Part shown: positions 31,666 through 42,876 of the stretch, one piece after another | Layout: each line of letters starts with the position of its first letter | Numbering within the stretch: position 1 is the first letter of the stretch | Origin: Lineolata rhizophorae | Lineage: Eukaryota; Ascomycota; Dothideomycetes; Lineolatales; Lineolataceae | Reading direction: 5' to 3' | Assembly: GCA_010093515.1 (NCBI GenBank) | Contig: MU001693.1 | Span: forward strand, 208,190 to 272,189 | DNA: 64,000 bases | The notes under the pieces: generated by a model | Databases searched by the model: none | Told to the model about the DNA's origin: nothing | What the model saw: only the letters and a program-made list of their open reading frames with translations | Position numbers and translations under genes: made by a program

Positions 31666-34600
31666 GTAGTTGAGAAAGGGGGCGAGGGGGTAAGTTTGAG
31701 TGGTTGTGTGATGGGGGTAGTATGTACTTGGCCTGTGGTTTGTGGCTTTCGGCGTCTGTGCGCGCCTTTTGTAAAGACTATGTGGATAAGTAGAGAGGAG
31801 GATGCGGGCACGTACATGATCCTGGGGACAGCGAACGCGGCCAGCCGCCGGGGGCGTTCGTCGTAGGGCTGGGTGGCGCTGCCTTGGCTATGTACTAGTG
31901 AGGTACCTAGCTTTCAGGTACCTGAACATTATTACCCGCCCTTGCCCGGGGTGATGGCGCACCCCGAAGCGCCCGTGTTACACGCACCGGCGGTGGCGGT
32001 TTGCTTCTTTTTTGCCTTTCGGGTCGGGATAGCATGCGTGCGCTGCGCTCTCCTCCACTCACTCCGGGGCGCAATTTGGAAAGAAGAGGTTGACATGGGC
32101 AGGGGGCGGGGAGGAAAACCGAGGCCTACTATAATGGATGGATGCGCGGAACAATGTCACGACTTGTGTTTCTACTTTCCTCGTTTTTTGCCTGTCGCCT
32201 TACACCTTTACGCTCTCTCACTTACATTCCGTTGAGAAACATCGGCCGGAAAGCTGTTGCCTGGCTACGTGGTGTCAGTGTAAAGTGGAGTGGAGTCGAG
32301 TGGCACTGCGTTGCTCGTTCTTTTATTTTTGGGCCGTCAGATGTGGGGATGCGGATGACGGTGGGGAAGCAGGTTGGTCGCGAAGAGAGTGCAATTCGAG
32401 ATGTGTCTCAAGCATGCACCTACCGGTGTGCGTGCTTCTATGTTTCTAACCTAGTGTTTTGAGTGCGTAGCTTGGTAGTAGCAGTGTAATATTATACTAT
32501 TAAAAGGGCATGTTTGCAGCCACTGAAGATTTTCAACTGCCGTGCTCGCATGAGAACGCGCAATAGGTCCCATCTATTCATACATTTTCAGACGTATTCG
32601 GGATGCATGTAGGTAAGAGACGATCCATCCGGCTTTTCTCAACGCGCACCATTCCTTCCTTCGCGCGCCCGAGTGGCCCGAAATAAAGTGGATGATAGTT
32701 ACATGTGGGCGACTAGCACGCAAGTGATGCACACGAGCAAACTCAGCCGACTTGCCTACGTTGGGCGCTGCGTATGTACGCAGAAATGAACGGGCCTCCC
32801 TTCCCCATATAAAACAAAATGCCGTAGGATCGCGGGGCCTGTCGCATCTCTCGCGATCTGGCCTCCTACATGGTCGTGTACAGCGCATTGCTCACGTCGG
32901 CCGAAGCAGGATCGGCCGAGCGGGTTCTTCCGTTCCCCCATGGACAGTGAAAACTTGATATCTGTGGGCTTGTACGTGCGTGCGACCGAGCCAGTGGCGG
33001 TTGCGCGGCGAAAAGTGCTTATACTCCGTAGGTACACAGGAACAGTAGTAGCTGCGAGTATGCCAGCTACGAAACGTGGCAGAGCAATTGGCCGGGGAAA
33101 GAGGGGGAGGGGGCCCAATTTAGGATGCGGTGCAGAGTCTAGGTATGTGTGCAGCGAGGCTTGTGTGCGGGAAGTGGGCGGGGTGGGTGATGGGTGTGGG
33201 TTGGCGCTGAGACCTGGCAATGCTTGGGTCGCCTTGGTGCTGCGAGTGAGGAAGGAAGGGAGAGAGACAGAGCATGGGGCCTGGTCGCTACCGGATTGGA
33301 AATAATATGGTGAGCGATTCTGTTTTACCATGCTCACTTTGGTGATACACGACAGGAGGCGGTTATAATATTGGAACTGTGGACGCGGCAGGGTCGGGGA
33401 GGACACACATAGCTAGGTGATAGAAGAGGCGCTAGAAAGGAAAGAGATGCCAGAGAGTTAGATTGTGATGCAAAGAGAGAAAGGGGTTGAGTAAAGTTGA
33501 TCGTGGCCCCTCTAGAGGCCGCGCGCTTAGCAAGCGAACGTCACCATTTGCTGAAGCGTCGTGCTGCCTCGAGACGGGTCCATTCCCCTTTGGGAAGATT
33601 GAAGAGCAAAAGGGATTGCGGAAACGGGACTTCGCCGCGGGCCGCCAGTGGTGGTGATGGTTGTCCAGGCGGCAAGCAAGCCTGCCAATGGGACCCCGGT
33701 AGTAGCTACTGGCTACCTTCGCGACGCCCGAGTGTGACGGCGGTTTGTGCGCGACAATATCTCCAAGACGGGGCCTACTATACTCAATACTGGCAGGGCG
33801 CCGGGCAACTAGCATAAACGCTCTAAACAACCGAAGAGAGGGGAAAAAAAAAACCTTAGAAATATTGAAGCACCTGGAATTGGGGCCTACCGAGTCGACC
33901 ACATGGTCGGTTAGCGCGAAGAGTGTGAGTGTGAGCACCGTGCATTGGCGCATCCGACGATCCGCGGCCGCTGCGCTCCGCTGCGCCAGTCGCCGCGAAG
34001 ACCTAGCGGAAGGGTCCTGGGGAAGGGTATGCACATCCGGGTCCGGGTATGTACGTAGTCTGTAGCAAAGGCCAGGGCAAGGCAAATCCGGCGAATGGAA
34101 GAAAGAAGGCGTGGCTTTTGGGCTGGCTTGAATTAGTAAAGGACGGGCGTCGCGACAACGATGCGATGCTTCGACGGGGTCTCTCGGCTGCGAAGAGTGG
34201 GCGTCGGTCGAGATTCCCTTTACACAGCTGCTGTAAAAGCTTAGCGCGCTGTGCACAAACAGACATTTTCGTGCGCGCAGGACGTGTGCGACGACGTGCA
34301 GTCCGCCGTCACAGTGCGGCGGGCAGCGGGGAAGGGCGAGGCGTGAATGGACGAGACGAGAGAGCAGCTGCTCGCCAACGCGCGAACCGAACCGAGGCAC
34401 CGCGAGCGTTGAACCGACCTTGGACCCGGCCGCGACCTTGGGACCCTCACGACGCGCCCGCCGACCGCTCCGGCGGCCCGCGACGATGGCGTTCGTGAAG
34501 CCGCTCAGGGCCCCGACGGAGGTCTGCTTCCCTCGCCGCAGAAATGTCACTCGGGCATCACATCACCGAGGCGTGACGATGGAACGACGGGGTCCGCGTC

Positions 34601-35677
34601 GTGTAGTCGCGCGTCTCTTTGCCTGGGACCAGAGACGCTATTGAAGGCTCTCGGCCGCTGCTCTCGCGTCGACGACACAGGCCTGGTGCAGGGGGGTGGC
34701 CGTCCAGGGCCCTACCGGATGCAGGCAGCGGGCGCTTACGGCTCGGGGGGCGGACGCCGTCGATTGGGCGGGGCGCGGGCGGGCGCACACGGCCGATGCG
34801 AGACCCTGGCTCTGGGGGAGCGTCCGCCCGCGCCGCGCGGCGGGCAAATCAGCGCGGCGGAATGGCGTGCGCACCCGCGTCCCGGCCCCGGCCGGCGCTG
34901 CGCCGCCGCCCATCACCGGCAGCCGTTTCTTTCTTTTCGCAGCCCGCGGGCCCAGTCGCTGGGCCCTGTGTGCGCCTCTGCTCTCCGCCAGCCCCGGGGT
35001 TCCCCTCCCCTCCCCCCCGAGCCACCCCGGGCCCGGCCTGCAAATGCCGCTCGCTGCGCGCACGCCGCCCGCGCCGCGCTGGCTGGTTCTCTCCTCCCCT
35101 TCGCCCCTCGGGCCACTCAGCGATGCTGACAGGCGTCCCTCGAGCGAGGTGGCTAAAAAGCCCAGATGCACGCGCTCCACCCACACCCCCCCATGCCCGG
35201 TCCGCGCGCACACACAGCACCGTGCACACACACGGCTAGGTGCCCCAGCGAGCCCGTCGTCCAGTGCCATTGCTTGCTCGACCATTTGCGCTAAAGCTTG
35301 GGCTTCCCGTATGTAAAGTAGCACGCCCCGCCCTAGGCACTTCCATCCATTTCTTGGTTCCTTTCCTGCATCCGTCTCCCTCTGCTTCTCTCCACCCATC
35401 CAGACTGCCCTCGCGTTCGACGACCCGAACCTTTTGCGAGTCGAGTTTGCTGTTGAGAGATCCGTACCTGCGATTGCCAAACGTCGGCCCGCAATCGCAG
35501 CCACCGCCGCCGCCGCCGCCCGCCCGCCCGCTTGATCGACTCGTGGTTTAGAGCCGCTCTGTCCCCCCCATAACCGGCAATCCGAAACGCGCGCGCGCCG
35601 ACCGGCCTCTTCCCCGCCGTTCGTTTCGCAGACCCGCTTCAAAACATCCACAACCCCAGGAAGATCTCTCGCCCACG
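31666..35677. other. large GC-rich intergenic region before the BIM1-like gene
   Basis: Four kilobases with no recognised gene. A palindromic pair of aggtacct motifs lies at about 31902-31923. Long frames at 33432-34550 and 34638-35651 (both minus) are Arg/Ser/Pro-rich, overlap other long frames and lack motifs. The last 600 bases are CT-rich, typical of a fungal promoter and leader. Confidence 0.5.
35503..35531. repeat. CCG / CCCG microsatellite
   Basis: A short CCG run followed by CCCG units, about 150 bases before the BIM1-like start and probably in its 5' leader. Confidence 0.7.
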
Positions 35678-36646
35678 ATGTTCCGCCGGCTCGATCAGTC
35701 GCTTATCGTGCTGCTCGGGCTCGTGTCGAGCTTGGCGACCGCCCACACCGTCATCACCTATCCCGGCTGGAGAGGCGACAACCTCGTAAACAACGGCACG
35801 CTCGAAAACGGCGAGATCCCGACGGGCGCGCTAGGCATCAACTACGAGAATGGGAGCTACACTTTCCCGTTCGGCATGCAGTGGATGTATCCATGTTAGT
35901 GACTCCCCGAATTTTCGAAGATGAAGTTGTCTCGGTTCAGCTTCACTTTTTTGAATCGATATTTTCAGTTTTTGTTGTTCATTCTGCATTCCCTAGCGCA
36001 CCTTTCAATTAACAATATTTTGCAGGCGGAGGCATGCCCACTTCCACGAACCGCACCAGGTGGCCCGTCCGGGGCGGCGCCGTCTCGGTGCAGCCCGGCT
36101 GGTTCGCCGGCCACAAGAACGCCTTCTTCTACATCAACCTCGGCCTGGGCACGGAGCCGCTGAACTACTCGCTGCCCATGCTGCCCGTGTTCCAGATCAT
36201 CGGGCCCAGCAACGAGATGTACGCGGGCGAGTTCTGCCTGCCGCAGGTGCCGCTGCCCGAGAACGTCGAGGTCAACGTCGGCGACAACGCCACCATCCAG
36301 ATCATCGAGACGGCCCAGCACGGCGCCGCCCTGTACAACGTACGAGCCTCCCCTCCACTCTATTCAATTTTCCGGGCCCGGACCGGAGAATAAATTGGTA
36401 GTCGAGACGCTAACGCCCTGATTTTAAATTTTCCAGTGCGTCGACATCACCTTCGCCGAACCCGAGGACGTTGCCGAGGTCACCGAGGAGAACTGCCACA
36501 ACTCGACCGACGCTGGCAAGGAGATCGACTTCAGCCTCGTCTTCGCGACGACGAGCCTCGAAAGCGCGGCGCCCGCGCTCTCCATCGGCATGTCGGTGGC
36601 AATGCTACCCGTCATCGCCGCCGTCATGTTCGGATTTTTGGCGTAG
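35678..36646 (+). CDS. BIM1/X325-like copper-binding GPI protein
   Basis: Three exons, 35678-35894, 36026-36339 and 36437-36646; 246 residues. A signal peptide (about 1-22, core LIVLLGLVSSLATA) would leave an N-terminal histidine, H23, followed by TVITYPGWRGDNL. The X325 family, related to LPMOs, binds copper by this histidine plus an internal one, here in TAQHGAALYN, with the acidic residue next to CVDITF. The C-terminus (IGMSVAMLPVIAAVMFGFLA) is a hydrophobic GPI-addition signal preceded by a Ser/Ala linker. Members act at the cell surface in copper handling or wall biology and do not cut polysaccharides as LPMOs do. Several NxS/T sites are present. Introns: donors GTTAGT and GTACGA, acceptors TGCAG and TCCAG. 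Confidence 0.9.
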
Positions 36647-37040
36647 TCTTCCGTAGAATCCTGCGCTGCAAAGCACCGCCTCAAACCGATGACGAACGAA
36701 TGGCTTTTTCATTTTCGGATTTATTTTTTCCCTCTCTCTTTTTTTCCCTTTGGTGGGCTTCTTTTCCAATGACAGCTTTGTTCTTTTCTTGTCTCGTTTT
36801 CAGGCCACCTGTCCGGGGGTCTGGGGGCTGTCAGACTCAAGCCAAGGATACCCTCCCCGCTCCGACAGGGCCAGCTCCGAGCACACTCACCGACACGGTG
36901 CGGCCATTTCCAAGCAAAAAAAAAAAGACGTATTATCTCGCCTCGACCATACTATCCCAGGTCGCTCGACAGAGCTGAGCTACGATGGATCGCCACGCTG
37001 AGCCCTCTTTTTCGATTTGGCACATTTTAATCACTCGTTC

Positions 37041-37062
37041 GCCGCCGCCGCCGCCGCCGCCC
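37041..37062. repeat. GCC trinucleotide microsatellite
   Basis: Seven consecutive gcc units downstream of the BIM1-like gene. Confidence 0.8.
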
Positions 37063-39232
37063 TCCACTGCTGCCTACCGATCGACGGGGCGGTGGGTGGC
37101 ACTCAAGGGCGATGATGCGCAAATCCGCCCCCACTCACATCCCGTCGTCGCAACGCCCGCATGCACGGCGATTATTCGAAAAGTCCCGTCATCGCGTTGG
37201 AGCTGACATGGCGGATCGCACGGACGGACGGACGAGCAGACAGACGTGCATACCCAAAGATCGGAGAGGGCGATCGGTGGTGACGCCAACGTTGGTACTG
37301 CGCCGGGTTTTCGACCGCGTTTTGTGCCGGCTGCGGCTGGCTTGGAACCGTTTTCTTGTTTGTGGATTTGTTTCTCTGCCCGGTGTCTTGATATCCCATC
37401 CCGTACCGATTTCTTTTACTTTGGCCTGGTTGTTTCCTACTTGCAGCTAGCTTACAACTCATGGCAACGAGGGATCGAGCAGCAAGCTTGATCATTTACT
37501 TTTTTCTTTCTTTTCTTTTCCTACTTCCCATTAGACCATTTCCTGTACAAACCTTTTTTTCTTATTAACTTTTTTTTATTTCCCACCCCTCTAAGTCACT
37601 TGTTTTGGTCGGAGTTTGGGAACAGTCCTTTGGCGAGAGACTTTTTAATCCAAATTTGCTTTGACTACTTGTGTTGTTTTGTACATATGCGGGATGACTT
37701 TCGTGCGAAGCCTTTTCCTATTTGGGTAATTGGTTTGGGGGATTTAGCGTGGCTTTTCGGGGGGGTTAGCGTTGCTGTTGCTGCGCTGTCCATGTGGGGC
37801 TAGGGATTAAAGGGTAGTGATGAGTGGAACGGTGGGCTATGATATGAGTCTCGAGATTGACGAGGAAGACTAGTCAGATGGATGAATGGAAATGTGGATC
37901 TACAACGTATCTAGGTGCGGCATGAGCTCTGTCTGCCTATGAAGAGACGTGTACGCAAAGTTTCAAAGACAGTTTCCGGTCTTTATTCATGTGTTCATTG
38001 CGTCATCTGTCACGAGGCGTTTGTGATGAGTGGCAGTGCGCACAAGCTATGTCTTTGCTGTCGTGGCTGTACAGGTGTTTACGCATCATGAGTGAAGTAT
38101 CCGTCTTTGCTCAGTGAGCTCGTGGACTCATAAGGCTAGCAACCGCTTACTCTGCTAGCGGGTTGTTTTCCTCGTACACCTGCGTTCATTTGCTACAAGT
38201 ACCATCTTTTCCACTCTTGACAAGTATTACCTAGTCCCAACTACACGCTGCCCGCTAATTTGCCTACCAAAAGGGCATGTTCCTACCTCCACCATGCTCC
38301 AATCCACCCCCATGCCTAGGTTGTCAACCAACCACCGCAGCGCCTACCTACTTGCCACATCCAGTCCATTTTCCCCATTTGCCTCCCCATTCACATGCAG
38401 ATAGGCCGCTAAATGCCCTTCCTCCACGTTCGACGATACCATCCGCGGGTTACTCCAACAAGAAGCAACCGCGCCCTTTTTCGAACGTTGGGCGGCCTCC
38501 CGATTCCCGATGGCCCGATCCGGCGTCGCGTAAGTACGCCTGAGCCTCAGCAGTCTCACGAAGTACACGTACGTACCTACGTATAGAGCATGCAGGTAGT
38601 CGCAGGGCGAATAACGCAGCGTAAAGCCCAGGGCAAAAGTCAAACAAAAAAGGCATCCTGTCTCAGTCTGACGGCGACAGAGAATTCCCCACAATCTAGA
38701 TACATACGCAGAGGCGGCGGCTTACTGCACGGGCTCCGCTCTCCGAGACACATGGCTGCGCGCGCAGCCTGCCATGCTACTGCGGTGTATCTGTCTAGCC
38801 AGCTCTGAGCCAGCTTGCGCGGTCCTGCGGCGGGCCGACCAGCTAGCTGACGAGGCTCGACTTCAACTCGAGCCCCAGCCCACTTCGAGCTCACCATGCA
38901 TCCACGGCTAGGAGCGCAACCCCGAGCAAGCAAGCAAGCGCCCCATCTTGGCCTACGTAGGCCGCCGAGCAGACCGCGGCTGAGCGACGCGAGAAAACCA
39001 ACCACTCCCGCGGGCCCCGTGCCTTGCCCAACGCGGCCGCTTCGAAAAAGGGAAGAAATCAAGCCTTTTTGCGGGGTGGCCGCGGCGGCGGGCGGGCGGC
39101 AGGCGGCGGCAGACGCAGACGCGACGCGACGGGATGGGCGTTGTCTTCCTCCCCGGCGCTGCCGCCGCTGTTGGAAACCTTGTTGGTGGCGCCATCAGTC
39201 CACCGCATATGTAGCTGTGTGCGTGCAGGGGA

Positions 39233-39268
39233 CGCACCACCACCACCACCTCCTCCACCACCAACTAC
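39233..39268. repeat. CAC/TCC trinucleotide tract
   Basis: An uneven run of cac and tcc units on the plus strand. No coding context is supported. Confidence 0.65.
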
Positions 39269-40668
39269 CTGCCGCCAGCCGCCAACCACCGCCCGGGAGT
39301 GCATACATGGTGCCTGGCAGAGGCGCCGTTGCGGCGTTGGGGCGGGAAGCAAAGCAAGTTGCGCGCGCGCGGGGCCAACCGGGCGGTAGGGCTGCATGGG
39401 TGTATGTGTACATAGGTACATACTACGTAGTTAAATAGGTGGGTGGTCCGCGCCCGTAACGGGGTACTGTACGTACGGAGAACGGAGCGCTGGGCGGATA
39501 TGTAGAGAGAGGCCTCGAGCTCGTTTTCGCTGCAGGAGTGCCCGCGGCGAAGCATCGAGGCAACGCGAGCGGCCGCCCGTGCCGCTTCTTAGCCATGTGC
39601 ATACATGGAGCCCCGGGCTTGTTTGTTTCGAAACAAATCTTGCTTTGACGTCGGCTGCAGGGGCTCGCGGGTAGGGGAACCCTCAACCAGAGTGTGCGTG
39701 CGGGAGGGCACGGGCTCGGCGTTCGGCGTTGCTTATGCCGCTTGGAAGAGGAGACAGAAGGACATGGCAGGTTGTCGATGCGGTTCGGTGCGTGCATGCG
39801 GCGCAGCAGCGCGGCTGAGGATGATGAGCGATCAGTCGCCTTTTCCCGTACGCGCCATTGTGGCCTATCGCAAGACGACATGACGGAGATCGCAATGAAG
39901 TCTATGCGGCGAGATTCCACGTCCTGTGCGGCTCGGTCTCGAATGAAGAAGGATCCTTTGGCTCAGAGTTGCCGAGCGCGAGAGCGGAAGCTCTGTAAAA
40001 TTGCATGCGGCGAGGATGGGAGAATCGGGAGTTGCTCAGCGCTTGGAAAAATTGGCGAGGGAGAGGGAGAGAGGGTGGAGTGACTTGGCGGCTATGTACT
40101 GCTCCGTAGGTACCCAGTCGCCGGTAATATGCTGTGCAAGGTCATCCGTGCGCTGCGGTTGCTGGGAGAAAGAAGTAACTAATTGTTGTATTGCTATATG
40201 GCTGGAGCGATAACATCTCTAGGTGCGTTTAGTGCTACGAAGTAGCCGCGGGGATTTTGTCTAATCCCGAAATGGCCTTTGCGAGTTGAGAACTCAATGG
40301 TCAAATCACGGCTTTTAAAGGTCCTGATTAGCTGGTCTCCAACTTCCGAGGTTCTCGCTAAGCGGAATTCCCTCACTTCACCTAACAGACCGCAATGAAA
40401 ATATCAACTGCAAGCTTTACTGAGAAATGCACAGAAATGTCCGCTTAGCTCTGCTATTGATCACCTTCAAAGTAGATTTCAAGCACTTTCAGCCCAATCA
40501 TGACCTTCATTCTTGATCGAAACTTTCCACCTAGTGCTACCCTTCACCTATCAACTCCGTGACAAGACCCTCACGACCAGCTTCCCGAAGCTGCTCGCCC
40601 AGCCAGAAAACTACGACCCACGACCTCGTCCCCACCCCCAAACCAACCCAATCCCTCTTTCCCCAAAA

Positions 40669-41913
40669 ATGCCCTCCCGCAAAAAGCACACCAAGCTTCC
40701 CCTTGCCGACGGCTGGACCATCGTCACCACTACCACCAATCCCACCAGCAACCCAGCCTCGACGCCACGCCCTCGCACAACCACACCCCGCCCCGACCGC
40801 GCCGCCCGCCGCGCCCTTGACCCGGCTGCAAGCGTGCCGGCCCTGCGCGCCCGCTTCGAGGCCACGCGCGCGCGGTGGCGGCGGTCGCGCGACGCGGCGG
40901 AGCTGCGCGCGGTCGTGGCCGGGCCGGTTGGTCGTGCCGGTGGCAGGGAGGCGGCGGGTCGGCATGGTGGGCACAGTGACGAGGGGCGTGGCGGCGGTGA
41001 GGAGGTTGCTGAGAAGGGGGAGGCGAGGGGTGATGGCGAGGGCGGGGGTGAGGCTGAGGGTAAGGGTGGAGCTGAGGACGAGGAAGGAGCTGGTGCGAGG
41101 GCGGGGGGCGAGGAGGTGGGTACGGGTGCGGTGCGGGATGCGGTTATGGTCGGGAGCGGGTGTTTTGCTGAGGAGAGCGTGGCGAGGAGTCGGGCGGCGA
41201 TGTGGCAGTTTGTGATGTTTGTGGAGGTGGTTGGGCTTTTGGGTGCGTTGGCCTGTCGTGTTGAATTTCTGTTTTTCTTTTTGATTTTCTTGTTTGTTCC
41301 TTCCCCTCCCTCCCCGGTATTCTTTGGTGTGATCATGTGGGAAGGATAATATGGGCTCTTGCGATGTGCCGCTTGCTAATGTAAAATTCGCGCTTCAGAA
41401 TCAGCCTCTGGACGGCATATCCAGCTGTACGCCCAAGAGCCAGACTATTTCCCGCTTGACGAGGAGTTCCTAGCTTCGTTCGACGTCATTGTTCTCAAAC
41501 ATCCGGCGGCAGTGGACGTCGTCTCATCCGTGACCTTTCTGTTCTGCCCGTTCGTACCTTGGAAGCTCATGCTTTTGTTCTTGGAACGTGGTGACCCTTC
41601 ATTGTACATTGGAACGAATGTCTCCGAGCTTCTCGAAACTATGGAGCACGTTTGGAGGTAGGCATACACCAGATACGAGATCTTTGACACCAAAAAAGCG
41701 GTTTCGTTGTCTTACCATATCACTAGGGCAGAGGCAGCGGAGACGTCTGGCGTCGCCCTTACGGATGAAATTGGTACAGGAAGTCTCGACGACTACCGTT
41801 CCGCAGCAAGACGATTCTTGACTGGCCGAAAGGAATACAGCGTACCCAGATCAGATCTTAACGTTCCAGCGTTACATGGTTTGAAACTGTATTGGGCGTG
41901 CAAACCAGACTGA
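40669..41913 (+). CDS. SRR1-like domain protein
   Basis: Three exons, 40669-41242, 41399-41657 and 41727-41913; 339 residues. After a basic N-terminus (MPSRKKHTKLPLADGWTIV) the SRR1 domain is split by a low-complexity insert: its first part includes AVRDAVMVGSGCFAEES and AAMWQFVMFVEVVGLL, the second QLYAQEPDYFPLDEEFLASF, then SVTFLFCPFVPWKLM. SRR1-like proteins are linked to circadian input in plants and to haem/growth phenotypes in fungi; the molecular activity is unknown. Intron 1 (156 bases, GTGCGT/TTCAG, branch CTAAT) and intron 2 (69 bases, GTAGGC/ACTAG) are phase 1 and 2 and restore the domain exactly. The insert (about residues 87-150) is Gly/Glu/Ala-rich and coded by G-rich sequence. 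Confidence 0.82.
40930..41130 (+). repeat. G-rich low-complexity coding tract in the SRR1-like gene
   Basis: The plus strand shows dense runs of ggg, gga and ggcg with few pyrimidines. In the reading frame it gives Gly, Glu, Ala and Arg only. It may form G-quadruplexes in the coding strand; this is inference from sequence. Confidence 0.6.
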
Positions 41914-42369
41914 AGTTCGATAATGGGATCAAGCTGCCGCATGCTTAAGGGTAATCAACGAGCTACTAGTGTATGTCAATCGCTAATACAAATTGCAAGT
42001 AACTTGACCGTCAACTGGATTCATTTCTGAATTTTTAAATCTCGCTTAGGTTCAATCACTCGCGAAATTTATGGCTCAAAAATGAATTGCCCATGTCGAA
42101 AGCCTAACCAACTACCTAAAAGCCCTTGTATGTTCGAACTTAGCACTTCTAATGCTTCAGAAATTAAGGGAAAGATATAAACGCGCCTTTCACGCTCGTA
42201 ACTTGCTTCTCGTTCCAGCAAGAGTTTCTCGAACTTGTTACCTGCCATAGCTTGAGTATATTCTGGTGAGTAAAGTCATAGCTCATGATATTCATAGCGT
42301 GCATCCTACTTCGAAAATATCCTTCATACGATAAATTAGACTCAAAATTGGACATTCTTCTTCAACAAG
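41914..42369. other. AT-richer flank after the SRR1-like gene
   Basis: Stops in all frames and visibly more A/T than the window average. It is the left part of an AT-rich island that runs to about 44 kb. Confidence 0.5.
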
Positions 42370-42876
42370 GGTGTTGTTGAAGTTCTGTTCTTATAGTTTT
42401 TGGATATTGATCTGCACCATTGCACAAATAACTTGGCAATAGAAGCTCTACTCCGCGTTTTTAAAGGCTCCTAGAATAAAATCTCTCGAATACTTGTAGA
42501 ATTGTACTTCATTTAGATCTACGCCGGACTCCAGAAGCATTTTTGACTTTTTGCCCAGCTAGGAGAATGCCGCATGCATCAACCAGGATATCATGTTCCA
42601 ATCAAACTCACCCAGACTTCTCACCCACTTCTCGGCAGCATATGCCACCCAGAAATGCCTAGAAAACTAGCCTCGAATGCCAGGAGATATTACTATGCGC
42701 ACGGCTGAATCAAAAGGCTAAGACTTAAAAATTCCGCGACGTAGGAGCTCGAGGTTAGCATCGAAGTCCGTATTATTTGTTGCTGCAACAAGCTCACCCT
42801 AGACATCGGAAAGACATAGGGATGCTAAGCAAACTTGCTGGTGAAATGAGGCGCAAGATTGGTAGGCTTCTGACTG
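42370..42876 (-). pseudogene. decayed NACHT-ankyrin-type gene fragment
   Basis: On the minus strand one frame runs from 42876 to about 42440 and still reads as the C-terminal half of a fungal NLR-like ankyrin protein: HQQVCLASLCLSDV (the H..LA..CL.YL block that precedes ankyrin repeats), NLELLRRGI, FWVAYAAEKWV, and the repeat-like SKMLLESGVDLNE. It is interrupted by five in-frame stops, all TAG. After a frame change near 42450 another ankyrin-like piece reads VELLLPSYLCNGADQYP. TAG from CAG or TGG is exactly what CpA to TpA change on either strand gives, so repeat-induced point mutation is the likely cause. The start and the nucleotide-binding part are not recognisable. Confidence 0.6.

Larger units (their letters stand above)
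36647..40668. other. large intergenic region with simple repeats
   Basis: No gene recognised in 4 kb. The first 1.2 kb is T-rich and likely includes the 3' UTR of the BIM1-like gene. Simple repeats: GCC units at 37041-37062, CGGA units near 37213, and CAC/TCC units at 39233-39268. Around 38.5-39.5 kb several gtac/tacgta motifs recur. Open frames are short or antiparallel. Confidence 0.5.

Noticed and set aside
33432-34550. 372-codon minus-strand open frame
   Set aside because: It lies in GC-rich sequence with overlapping long frames on the other strand, is Arg/Ser/Pro/Leu-rich, and has no domain, splice context or conserved start.
34638-35651. 337-codon minus-strand open frame antisense to the BIM1-like leader
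   Set aside because: Same GC-driven pattern; three plus-strand frames cover the same bases and none shows a motif.
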